NCBI GenBank assembly: GCA_963971225.1
Contig: OZ020270.1
Coordinates: 70,138,432 to 70,202,431, forward strand
Source of the DNA: Melieria omissa
Lineage: Eukaryota; Arthropoda; Insecta; Diptera; Ulidiidae
Reading direction: 5' to 3'
Length of the DNA: 64,000 nt
In this document: piece after piece, positions 22,262 through 32,151 of the stretch
Layout of the letters: the number at the start of each line of letters is the position of its first letter
How positions within the stretch are numbered: the first letter of the stretch is position 1
Notes under the pieces: generated by a model
The model's database searches: none
What the model saw: the letters and a program-made list of their open reading frames with translations, nothing else
Told to the model about the DNA's origin: nothing
Position numbers and translations under genes: made by a program

Positions 22262-22565
22262 TCAACTGTCGAAACGTAATATACCCTGTTGAAGATCTAT
22301 TTGTGCGTTAATTTCATTTAAAAAGTCAAGCCCTATTATTCCGTCAAATGTGTCTAAGTCGGGTAAAATAAAAAACCAAGTGTTTTTCCTAAAAAGATTA
22401 ACGCAACATTTATGCGAGATTTTTGAATTTCCATGAAGGGATTTCACAGCAAAATTTTCATTAACTGGTTTAATGCCTTTTAGTGACTTTAACGTTTTAA
22501 TATAATTCTTGGACGCGCCTGTGTCTATAAGAAGTCGGATAGTCCCTCCCCCAAGGGTTTTTTCT
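22262..22565 (-). pseudogene. Gypsy-2 aspartyl protease
   Basis: Minus strand reads LLIDTGASKNY (catalytic DTGA, about 22525) and later the FDGIIGLDFL flap-to-C-terminal motif near 22330. It ends in a stop near 22262, and pol then continues toward the TTAA at 22248. It would cleave the Gag-Pol polyprotein. It is the upstream half of the pol frame whose next part is at 8574-8700. Confidence 0.85.
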
Positions 22566-22757
22566 ACATATGGTAGGAGGGAGTTTCTTCTAAAAAATTT
22601 TTTTCGTAATTTTCAGCATAATCTATTCAATGAATTGAAACGTTTTGTGTGTATTCTGGAGCCAGTGGGTACTCCTCCAACTCGGGTTCGGAGTTGAAAT
22701 TTCCTTCTACAATTTTATCCTCGCGCCCGATGGAATCTAACAGCTCTAGTTGTTACG

Positions 22758-23458
22758 TTACATTTTCTGTGGGTCTTGTTTGATGGACATGGTCAAAGGT
22801 CCCTTAATTGCTTGAGTTCGCGCGAATGGTACTTTGTTCTGCGTACTCCCTTGTATGCTTCTTAGACTCCTCTCCACCTCCATTGGCTCTGGCCGGTTTT
22901 GCTGCGATTGCGAGACCTGATTGCTCGTAAAACGAGGTGATTGTTGCGATTGAAAACGATGTTGCTGCCATTGCGGATTTTGATTGTTTGGTGTAACGGT
23001 TGTTCGAACCCGGTAGTGTGGAGAATTAGTTATGCCTGGTTGAGAGGCGATTTGTCGATTTTGCAACCCATCACTATAAGTTGCAACAAAATGATAACGA
23101 TTCTGGTTAGTTTCAAGCTCTTGAGCCAAAGCAAGAGCCGAAGGCATGTCGGCTGGTTGGCATGAAAATAAAATGTCACACAATGGTCGTCTCAAACCTG
23201 AGATAAATCCCCTTAGTGCGTCCTTGCGGTATTTGTCATTGAGCGATTCAATCAGGGGAACGTTACGTTCGTTGGTCATCAGGACTTTATTAATTATCAA
23301 GGTTAGTTTCTGCTCTACTGAATCATAGAAATCAAGTAGGGAGCTATTACCTTGCCTTAGGGTTGATAGCTCCTGTTCAAAAGTGAAAATGGACTGTTTG
23401 TCAAAATAGGCGAAATCTAGGCGCGCTATGATTGCTCTAAAGTTTAAAACAGTATTAT
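22758..23458 (-). pseudogene. Gypsy-2 gag, C-terminal half
   Basis: Reads a capsid-type retrotransposon gag: DKQSIFTFEQELSTLRQG, RGFISGLRRPLCDIL, MPSALALAQELE. Then comes a Gln/Asn-rich tail with PEPMEVE and no clear zinc knuckle. The frame appears to extend to 23537, but sequence beyond about 23458 is the antisense of the inserted LINE's 5' UTR, so I end gag there. The N-terminal half is at 27299-27776. Confidence 0.85.
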
Positions 23459-23569
23459 GAAAGGCAGGCTGATAACCTGCTGATCTTAGATCCACCTTAT
23501 CAAAGAAACCACAACGAAAAAGCCTCGGTGAAAACAAACTACTTCTACTTTGACGACCTTTAGCATGAA

Positions 23570-25290
23570 AAACAGGACTAGGTTTGGAACATGGAATATT
23601 CGCACGCTATTATCAGGTGTACAACTTTGCTTCCGCCGTTTTTTTCCAAAATTAAAAGCTTTATTGCGAAAAAGTGCTTACAGATGTATTATTCAAAGTA
23701 TTGTCCGTCGCTAGCGACAACTTTCTCCCATCTTTCCGGCAATTTTCGGATCCCGGCTCGAAAAAAGGAGTCCTCTTTTGACGCTATCCATGAAGCAATC
23801 CATTTTTCCAATTCTTCGAAGGATTGAAAATGTTGATCTGCCAGGCCGTGTGCCATCGAACGGAATAGGTGGAAGTCAGAAGGGGCGACATCTGGGGAAT
23901 ACGGCGGGTGGGGCAAGACTTCCCATTTCAGCGTTTCCAGGTACTTTTTGACCACTTTTGCGACGTGAGGCCGTGAGGTCCCTCGGTTTCAACTCGTACG
24001 GCACCCAGTTTCCTTCTTTCTGAATCATGCCCAGGGCCTTGAGACGTTTTGAAATGGCTTGCTGACTCACGCAACCCAACGATTCGGCACTCAGGCACGG
24101 TTCTTTCACTCAGAGCAGCATCACCGTAAGTTTCTGAGAGCATTCGATGCGCTTCAGCTGCATTTTTTTTTCGAATTGTAACAGAAAAGTAAAACTTCCC
24201 GCAAATGGCGAGAATTGGGCACATAAACGGACATTTTCGAGCGTGAATAATACGAAAACAAGAACAACTGTCACTGAAACGGCGATGACAATTCGTTAGG
24301 CACTGTCCACACTCACTTTAAAGGCATTACCATCTATGTATTTCAACCAGCCTCAGCCGGTACAGCCACCTATCGGAAAACGGCAACGGAAACGGAAGCA
24401 AAGTTGTACACCTGATAGAAGCATCACGTCTAGCTCAAGTAAGCAAAGAATTTTTGAACTACAAGCTTCTCTTTTTAGGACTCAGTGAAATCAGGTGGCC
24501 AGACGCCGGAACACTAACAACAGCAGACGGCTTGACCCTTCTATATTCCGGCAAGCCCAGTGGGCAACCTCGATCGAGCGGCGTAGGTTTTCTACTGTCC
24601 AAGCAAGCACGAGCAGCTCTAATAGAGTGGAAGCCACACTTGGACCGCATCATTGTCGCTCGTTTCCGATCTCGTGTCAGAAACATCACTTGTGTTCAAT
24701 GCTATGCACCAATAGAAGCAGCTCCCTACCCAGAAAAGGATGCTTTTTACAGTCTCCTGCCAAGAGTGTCATCAACAATCAACCAAGGAGACATAGTGCT
24801 GTTTTTGGGAGATTTCAATTCCCAAGTTGGACCAGATAATAACAACATGGACCGCGTAATGGGAAGACATGGTCTGGGCAGAATGAGCGAAAATGGTGGC
24901 TTGTTCACTGAGTTCTGTGCCGGCAACAACCTGGTCATTGGGGGCACACTATTTCCACACAAACATTGCCACAAGGTAACATGGGTATCACCCGTCCACG
25001 TTACCGAAAACCAGATTGACCACACCGCGATCAGCCGCACCTGGAGGGGATCGCTTTTGGACGTCAGAAATAAGCGTGGGGCCGACTGCGCCAGCGATCA
25101 CCACCTCCTGATTGGCACAGTCCGACTCAAAGTAGCGGCAATAAATAACCCACGGCAAGCACATCCTCAAAGGAAATTCAATGTCCAGAACCTTCAAAAT
25201 TCGTCGAAACGCCAAAAATATGTAAACGCAACTGCAAGTTGCCACAAATTCTCGAAATGTCGAGCAACGTCATGATTGGCCAATAATTAA
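23570..25290 (+). pseudogene. LINE-3 endonuclease domain, interrupted by a mariner
   Basis: It starts ATG at 23570, giving FGTWNIRTL, the first strand of the endonuclease fold. The mariner at 23613-24415 follows, and the frame resumes exactly across the TA. Next are GLSEIRWP (catalytic Glu, about 24487), GDFNSQVG (about 24815), IDHTAIS and SDHHLL (catalytic Asp-His, about 25093). A frameshift near 25265 leads into the linker ahead of RT. It nicks the target site in retrotransposition. Confidence 0.85.
23613..24415 (-). mobile_element. Mos1-like mariner deletion derivative, copy 1
   Basis: Ends TCAGGTGTACAACTTTGCTT (23613) and its mirror at 24415, flanked by TA (23611-23612, 24416-24417). The minus strand keeps MCPILAICGK-shifted N-terminus, AAEAHRMLSETYGDAALSER, the QQAISKRLKALGM helix and then the C-terminus LPHPPYSPDVAPSDFHLF (third catalytic Asp) to ASDGQYFE. 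The middle with the first two catalytic Asps is deleted. The C-terminus fits the mauritiana subfamily. Confidence 0.88.
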
Positions 25291-25319
25291 AAACATCTTC
25301 TACCAATCCGCAGAGCAGC

Positions 25320-27294
25320 ATGTGGGCTACCCCGAACGAAACCGAAAGAGTTGGATATCTGACGAAACTTGGCAACTAATACAATGCAGAAAACAATTGA
25401 AAGCTGAGCTAAATGTATCTAGAACTCGAAATGACAAAGCGCAGCGCCAAGCTACTTACACCTATGGCAACAAAGCAGTAAAGAAAAGTGTCCGCCGTGA
25501 CAAACGTGCCATGGCAGATGAGTTGGCCTCAGAAGCTCAATCGGCTGCAGAAACCAACCGCAGCAGGGATCTGTATAAAGCAGTAAAAAAACTTACTAAA
25601 CCCAATAGTCACCTAGCTGACAGACCACTCAAAAACTCGTCCGGCAAACTTGTCACGACCACAGAAGAACAACTAGCGGTCTGGGAAGAGTACTACACCA
25701 ACATGCTGTCACCTGTGCCAGCAGCCGTCCACAACATTTGCGATTGCCTGTCGCACGTAGTGAACGACACAATTCCGTGCGGCTGTCCAGACACACAGGA
25801 AATAATAACCGCAATAAAAACCTTAAAGAACAATAAATCAGCCGGGTTCGATAACATTGCTCCTGAACTGCTAAAAGCGGATTATGAAACCAGCGAGCGT
25901 TTGATTAGTCTTTTAATTGAGGAGTTTTGGGACACAGGACAACTGCCGGAAGAACTAAAGGAAGGTGCCATCATCAATCTCCCTAAGAAAGGCGACCTGG
26001 CAGAGTGTAAGAACTGGCGAGGGATAACGTTGCTGAGCATGGTAAACAAAGTAATTGCACAAATAATTAACATACGACTCTCGGATGCTACACAGCTGAG
26101 GCTAAGAACAGAGCAGGCAGGCTTTCGACCGGGGCGTTCCTGCGTCGACCACGTTAATAGTCTCCGAGTTATAGTAGAGCAATCGGTAGAATGGCGCTCC
26201 CCCTCTATCTTATTTTCATCGACTTTCAAAAAGCTTTCGATACACTTCACCATCAGGCAATTTGGAATGCTCTGGCTTGTATGGGTGTACCACCAAAACT
26301 TATCGAGCTAACAGCAGCATTATATAACAACGCGGGCTGCGGCATCATGCATAAAAAAGAGCTAAGTGAACGTATAAAAGTTACAACGGGCGTACGTCAG
26401 GGCTGCGTGCTATCGCCACTGCTTTTCAACATTGTTCTGGATGTCGTCATGAACAAGGCGACTCGTGAAACAAAAGGAATATCCTGGGGACTGCATGGTT
26501 ACCTACGATCTCGACTATGCCGATGATATTTGTCTGTTGTCACACACCTTCGCCGACATGCTCACGAAACTAACGCTGGTGCAAGAAACAGCGGCAAAAG
26601 TCGACCTAAAGATAAATATCGGCAAAACAAAAGTAATGCGTGTCAATACCACTTGCACACATAAATTTCGAATCGACAGCACAGAACTTGAAGAAGTCGA
26701 CTCCTTTTGCTACCTCTACAGTATAATATCGGTGAACGGAGGCTCAAGTGAAGACACTTGCAATCGCATAAAAAAAGCCAAGCAAGTTTTCGGCACCCTC
26801 AAAGCAATTTGGAATTCCTCAACCATTACACGACGCACAAAACTAAAAATATTCAACTCCAACGTAAAATCCACTCTACTCTATGGAAGCGAAACGTGGA
26901 ATCTAACATCCTCGGATATTCAAGCCCTACAAGTTTTTGATAACCGCTGCCTCCCCACAATTCTGCGCATTTATTGGCCCGACACTATCTCTAACTCCAA
27001 TCTGTGGGCCAAAACAAACCAAACACCAATGCGTCTAGAAATCACAAAAAGGAAATGGGGCTGGCTTGGTCATGTGTTGAGAAGACCACCGAACGACATT
27101 ACACGAAGTGCAATCGACTGGAACACCGCCGGCTGCCTTGTGGAAGGGGCAGACCCGCGCAAACCTGGAGGAGGAACCTAGAAGCAGAGATAACAAGCAT
27201 AAGCAAAACCTGGGGCGAAATCAAGATGCTGGCGCTTGACAATAATGAATGGAGGAAACTCGTTGCGGCCCTTTGCTCCCTCGCGGAACTTTAG
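25320..27294 (+). pseudogene. LINE-3 reverse transcriptase and C-terminal domain
   Basis: Blocks read across four frames: KNNKSAGFDNIAPELL, CKNWRGITLLSMVNKV, EQAGFRPGRSC, FIDFQKAFDTLHHQAIW, VRQGCVLSPLLF and [13 protein letters not shown] (active site intact, about 26515). Then [21 protein letters not shown] motif and [12 protein letters not shown] at the end. Frameshifts lie near 26200, 26480 and 27150. Organisation fits RTE-like elements annotated as endonuclease-reverse transcriptases. Confidence 0.85.
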
Positions 27295-27298
27295 GACT

Positions 27299-27776
27299 CT
27301 ATATATGAGCTAAGCACTGTATCTGCAGAGCCTACTATCCGATTTCCTATTATGGCCACCACCTGATAATACCTGGAACTGCCTTCAAATTTTTCGAATA
27401 GCTTGTGGGCAGTGATTGTCGATTGTCTCCACGAAACGTACCTGCCCGCGTCACCACTAAATTCTGGGACCGATTTTACTATATCCATGGACTCGTTGCA
27501 TTCTATTCCGTTCCTATCCTCAATAGGTTTATACTCTTCTACCTGCACAGGGGTTCCAAGGATACGGAGCCTGCTACTGAGCTCGTTAATAGCTTGTTGG
27601 AAGTCCTGTTTTGTTCGCTCCGTCGCTTGTTGAATAGCGGTGCCTAAAAGTGCTTGAATAGTTGCTGCGTCCATATTGTCAGTTTCAGAGTCGTTGTCGT
27701 TTCTAATTTTGAATGATCTAATTCTTTCTAATATTTCGTCGGTTTCGCTTAAAAGGCTTTTCGACTGTGACATCAA
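27299..27776 (-). pseudogene. Gypsy-2 gag, N-terminal part
   Basis: Starts ATG at 27776 (MMSQSKSLLSETDEIL), with ALLGTAIQQATER and VPEFSGDAGRYVSWRQ, a typical gypsy capsid entry. It is cut at about 27299 by LINE-3; the remainder resumes at 23458. The frame shown as ending in SSYIES* closes only because of the insertion. Confidence 0.85.
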
Positions 27777-27805
27777 AACTACTTAGCAACAACACAAGAG
27801 AAATT

Positions 27806-27920
27806 CGGCTTAAATGTTATCAATCTATTTAAGTTTACAATAGAACAATTTTCATTATGAGTTTAGTTTTGTTGAGAAAAACAAATTTCGGCTTAATTTT
27901 ATCAATCCATTTAAAATTTA
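27806..27920. repeat. ~82-bp tandem repeat, left part
   Basis: Unit begins CGGCTTAA(T)...ATCAATC.ATTTAA and includes CAATTTTCATTATGAGTTTAG. One and a part units occur here and continue after LINE-4 at 29805-29938. They lie in the gypsy-2 leader between the primer site and gag. Confidence 0.7.
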
Positions 27921-29804
27921 AAGAAAAAAAAATACCGGGAGGAGAGGAAGAAAGAGAGGTGCCTTTTTAGACGCAAGAAACGGGAGCAAGAAAGGCGCGA
28001 GCGTGAGGAAATCGAGGAGTGCAGGAGCAGGAATGACGCCCGAAAATTCTTCCAAAAAGTTAAGCGTTTCACGGAAGGATTTAAGCCTGGGGCATCTTCT
28101 TGCAGAGACGAAAACGGGGATCTGGTTACGGATGCGCAGGGTGTGCTGAGGTTGTGGAAGGAGCACTTCACCAAGCTGCTCGCAGGCGACGAAGGGACCA
28201 ATACCGCCTGTGGTGAAGATGTCCAGATGGTACCAATCGACGACGACGGTGTGGATGTGCCACTGCCCACCCATGACGAGGTCCGGGTTGCTATCCAGCG
28301 ACTCAAGAACAATAAAGCTGCAGGGCCGGATGGGCTACCAGCTGAATTGTTCAAGGCCGGCGGCGGTGAGCTGATTGGGTGCATGCATCAGCTCATTTGC
28401 AAAATATGGCTGGAGGAGCGAATGCCCAACGATTGGAACGTCAGTGCCCTTTGTCCTGTGCTGAAGAAAGGCGATCCAACAATATGCGCCAACTACAGGG
28501 GTATAAGCCTACTTCCCATTGCATACAAGGTCCTGACGAGCGTACTATGTGAAAGATTAAAGCCACTCGCCAAGGCGCTGATTGGACCTTATCAGTGCGG
28601 CTTTAGACCTGGTAATTCCACCATCGACCAGATATTCACTCTACGCCAAATCCTGGAGAAGACCCATGAGAATCAAATCGATACACACCATCTCTTCATC
28701 GATTACAAGGCAGCATTCGATAGCCCGATAAGGGATCGCCTATATGCCGCATTGTCTGAACTTGGTATCCCTGCAAAGCTCGTGAGACTTTGCAGAGCGA
28801 CGTTGAGCAATATGCGCAGCTCCGTCAAGGTTGGAAGTGACCTCTCCGACCCCTTTGATACCGTTCGAGGTTTCAGACAGGGCGATCCTTTGTCCTGCGA
28901 CCTCTTCAACTTCACCATGGAGAGTGTTCTGCGCAAGGCCGGTGTACATCGTAATGGCACAATTTTCAACAAAAGTGTCCAGCTCCTTGCCTACGCTGAT
29001 CACATTGATGTCATCGGACGTAACAAGCGAGATGTCACCGCTGCCTTTGCGGCTATCGAAAGAGAATCTGCCAAAATGGGTCTGGTGGTAAATGAGGGCA
29101 AAACGAAGTATATGCTGTCTACATGCAGGGACTCGCAGCGGCTAGGGTCTCACGTCGAGGCCGACAGATATACTTTTGAAGTTGTCAAGGAATACGTCTA
29201 CCTTGGCACCTCCATCAACAGCAGCAATGATGTCAGCCTGGAGATAAAGAGAAGGATAACTCTTGCCAACAGGTGCTACTACGGTCACGGTAGGCAATTG
29301 AGAAGTAGAGACCTCTCTCGACCGACAAAACTTGCACTCTATAGGACGCTCATCTTGCCCGTGCTCCTCTATGGCGCTGAAGCATGGACAATGACACGAA
29401 ACGACATAGCGGCCCTTGGAGTGTTCGAGAGGAAGGTGCTTCGCAAAATCTTCGGCCCTGTTCGTGTTGGTGACGACTATCGTATACGAACCAATAACGA
29501 GCTGTATGAGCTGTATAAGGACATGGACGTAGCGCAGCGAATAAACATCCAGCGGCTACGCTGGCTCGGTCATGTCTGCCGCATGGACGACGAAGCTCCG
29601 GCGAAAAAGGTGTTCGATGCGATGGTTGGAGGTCGACGGCGAAGAGGGAGGCCGTGTCTCCGGTGGAAGGACCAAGTTAAAGAGGCCCTGTCATCTCTTG
29701 GTGTTACCAACTGGAGAAGGCGCGCGCAAAGCAGAGGCGCCTGGAGAGAAGTTTTGCGGCAGGCCGTAACCCGATAACGGGTTGTTATGGCCAGTTAAGT
29801 AAGT
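27921..29804 (+). mobile_element. RTE-like LINE-4, 5' truncated
   Basis: Inserted inside an 82-bp tandem unit; ATTTAAAATTTA (27909) and ATTTAAACTTAC (29805) are the approximate target duplication. The 5' part with endonuclease is missing. The 3' end is TTAAGTAAGT. Confidence 0.8.
27926..29777 (+). pseudogene. LINE-4 reverse transcriptase, active-site mutant
   Basis: One uninterrupted frame from the truncation point. It has a charged helix (RRKKREQERREREEIEE), RFTEGFKPG, LKNNKAAGPDGLPAELF, CANYRGISLL, QCGFRPGNSTIDQI, LFIDYKAAFDS and FRQGDPLSCDLF. The active site reads LAYADHIDVIG at about 28985-29010: the second Asp of YADD is His (CAC for GAC). Thumb and C-terminal LYGAEAWTMT, RLRWLGHVCRM and GRRRRGRPCLRWKDQ follow, stop at 29775-29777. 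The frame is otherwise intact, so the copy is young, yet it cannot polymerise and lacks endonuclease. Confidence 0.88.
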
Positions 29805-29938
29805 ATTTAAACTTACAATAAAACAATTTTCATTACGAGTTTAGTTTTGTTGAGAAAAAAAATGTTGGCTTAATTTTATCAATCCATTTAAACTTACAAG
29901 AAAACAATTTTCATTATGATTTGGGGTTTGTTGAGAAA
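29805..29938. repeat. ~82-bp tandem repeat, right part
   Basis: Continuation of the array at 27806, with a junction at 29865 and further partial unit to 29938. Confidence 0.7.
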
Positions 29939-30556
29939 AAAACTTCCAGTGCCGAGTGCGTTGAACCCTCCAGCTCCCTCCTTACTGGTGTTGACGTGAA
30001 ACTTGTCCAGCTCCCTGTGCCGGAACCACTCGTTTTAAAAGGTAAACAATTTTTGATGTAGTTTTTGGCTGCTGCTGGATCTGGGAATCGTTGTTAATTA
30101 CAGCAGTTGGATCACTGTAGATGTTGCTGTTGCTGGCATGTGATTGTTCTTAGCGTTCTATTGTTCTGCTTTGGATCACTATAGACGTTGCTGTTGCTGG
30201 CATGTGTTTGTTCTTATCGTTCTGCTTATTCTTCTTATCGTATCCTGCTTTTCCTGGTTGCTGGTTTGTTGACTTCTTTTTCGACTATGCGAAACGGCAC
30301 TTTATGTTTTGCTATGCAAAAACTGCACTATGTTTTTCCACTATGTGGAGGTTGCTTTTAGTATGCGAAACTGCACTTTATGTTTGCTATGCAAAATTGC
30401 ACTATGTTTTATTCACTATGTGAAAGTTTCCTTTAGTATTTCTCTTCTTTTCGTTATACGAAGCTTTTTGCACTTGTATGTGTTTTTCCACTATGTGGAA
30501 GTTTTAGCACTTTAAGTCTTTTCCACTATACAAGGACTTGACAAGACTATGTATTT
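29939..30556 (-). other. Gypsy-2 leader region
   Basis: Non-coding stretch between primer site and gag. It has a repeated phrase GATCACT.TAGA.GTTGCTGTTGCTGGCATGTG at about 30110 and 30175, and recurring CACTATGTGGA / GCACTATG motifs (30325-30500). No gene. Confidence 0.5.
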
Positions 30557-30575
30557 CGGTTTTCGTTGGGCGCCA
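30557..30575 (-). promoter_or_regulatory. Gypsy-2 tRNA primer-binding site
   Basis: Minus strand reads TGGCGCCCAACGAAAACCG directly after the LTR end. TGGCGCCCAAC is the complement of a tRNA-Lys 3' end as used by many gypsy elements. It fixes the LTR boundary and the element orientation. Confidence 0.75.
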
Positions 30576-30762
30576 GTTAAATAATATTATAGAACCGTTT
30601 CGGTTGAGGCGAGTTTTATTACTGAAGTTTGAAATTTGGCTGCACCGCCAGCACACCTGCTCGGCGGCCGGTGCAGTAAAAGAACATGTGAACTGCATTG
30701 TCAGGAAAGTCTCACGCTTTGGCTGGCAATGCAACAGGAGACATGTGAAGCTCGGCGGATGG
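30576..30762 (-). repeat. Gypsy-2 5' LTR, right part
   Basis: Read on the minus strand it carries an AATAAA signal (about 30620) and ends next to the primer site. It is cut by the mariner at 30765 and resumes at about 31295 (AAAACTCAGCATTTGAAC region). The outer LTR limit is not determined. Confidence 0.65.
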
Positions 30763-30764
30763 TA

Positions 30765-31292
30765 CGAGGGCGGGTCAATAAATCCGTGACTTTTTGAATT
30801 TCCCGCCTCTTAATTGAAATGGCAATACTGCTCCCGTCAACAGTCATCTGTCAGTTGACTCTTGTCAAAAATTGAACAAGCTGCGACATTTAGACTACCG
30901 CTGACTGAGAAGAAAATGGAAAAAACTGAATTGCGTGTGCTCATTAAGCATTATTTTTAGTTTCCATCGCAAAAATCCATGAATTGGGCTACGAATTGCT
31001 CCCTCATCCCGCCTATTCACCCGATCTAGCCCCAAGTGACTATTTCTTGTTCCCAAACTTGAAGAAATGGCTCGGCGGAAAGCATGAGCACACGAAATTC
31101 ACTTTTTTCCATTTTCTTCTCAGTCAACGCGATAGTCTGATATTAACGGCTGTCAAAAACAAACTAAATGTCGCAGCTTTTTCAGTTTTTGACAAGAGTC
31201 AACTGACAGATGACTGTTGACGGGAGCAGTGTTGCCATTTCAATTAAGAGGCGGGAAATTCAAAAAGTCACGGAGTTATTGACCCGCCCTCG
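30765..31292 (+). mobile_element. irritans-type mariner MITE with long inverted arms
   Basis: Ends CGAGGGCGGGTCAATAAATC (30765) and its mirror (31292), flanked by TA (30763-30764, 31293-31294). The inverted arms extend about 200 bp each. Between them is only a transposase scrap, HELGYELLPHPAYSPDLAPS (about 30978-31040), holding the third catalytic Asp region. The right arm is an inverted copy of the 5' region, as comparison with 49248-49805 shows, so the element arose by an inversion-type rearrangement. Confidence 0.85.
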
Positions 31293-31294
31293 TA

Positions 31295-31649
31295 TTTAAT
31301 TTTAAAACTCAGCATTTGAACAAACCTGAGGCAGAGCTAACTTAAATGTTTGTATTTATTTATTTACTAAATTCAACTTTCATTATTTGTCTTTTGTACT
31401 AATGCTGTTTTATTAAAGCTGAAATTCTACTTTCATTGTTTGTCTTTTGTACAAATGTTTTTTTATTTATGCTTTTTTATTTTAATGTGATTTAACGTAA
31501 TTATAAATGGGTGATAATAGGCCTACTGGGGAACCGAACACCCAAAAAAATCCGTATCGCACAGTGGTGGTGTGGAAAATGCAAAATATGTTGCTCCCTG
31601 CATGCATTTTAATATAACAATTTATATATAAAATAATAATCTATACATA
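31295..31649. other. Gypsy-2 LTR remainder and short tandem repeat
   Basis: AT-rich. TTCATTATTTGTCTTTTGTAC (about 31378) recurs as TTCATTGTTTGTCTTTTGTAC (31432), a two-copy 55-bp repeat. No gene. Confidence 0.45.
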
Positions 31650-32093
31650 CCTGGGTGGTCCGATAAGTACTTAGCCTACAAAAGAAAAACGAACATTTCG
31701 AAAAGTGGCGATTTATTTCTCAACGTAGTCCCCTTTCAACTCGATACACTTGACCCAGCGATGCTCTAACTTCTTTAACCCGTCTGAAAAATACATTTTC
31801 TGGAGGCCTCCGTGGCGGCAATAACCTCCTCATTCGACTCAAATTTCTGCCCAGCGAGTGATTTTTTCAAGTTTGGAAACAAAACGAAGTCACACGGGGT
31901 CAAATCTGCAGAATACGGTGGATGGGGCAGCTGTTCGTAGCCTAATGCGACCAATTTGGCGAATCACCGACCGATATTGCTCTTTTTCCACTTTTCTAAT
32001 ATCCGCGGACATGTTCGTTTCCACACGCGGTCAAAACAAAACTACAAATCCAGTATGGCTGAAATTTTGACAGTAGCCGTCTACGAGGATGTA
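31650..32093 (-). mobile_element. Third mariner lineage, internal-deletion derivative
   Basis: Minus strand: start MSADIRKVEKEQYRSVIR (about 32012-31960) jumps directly to the C-terminal region (LPHPPYSADLTPCDF, third catalytic Asp, then LFPNLKKSL and FESNEEVIA). The whole HTH-to-DD middle is gone. The 3' end CCTGGGTGGTCCGATAAGTA is at 31650. The 5' inverted end is not clear. Confidence 0.75.
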
Positions 32094-32151
32094 CTACACT
32101 ATAGTAAATTTCTCTTACGATAGGGGCACCATCGGGCGGTGGGGCTAAGTA

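Larger units (their letters stand above)
23459..27298 (+). mobile_element. RTE-like non-LTR retrotransposon (LINE-3), nearly full length
   Basis: Plus strand: short 5' UTR (about 23459-23569), endonuclease from ATG 23570, RT, and a C-terminal domain ending about 27290. About 3.0 kb without the nested mariner, the usual size of RTE-type elements. It interrupts gypsy-2 gag; the edges show TATTATGA (about 23452) and TATATATGA (about 27298) as a probable target duplication. Confidence 0.75.

Noticed and set aside
23459..23537. N-terminal MFSPRLFRCGFFDKVD extension of gypsy-2 gag
   Set aside because: This stretch is the antisense of the inserted LINE-3 5' UTR; the gag frame merely stays open through it.
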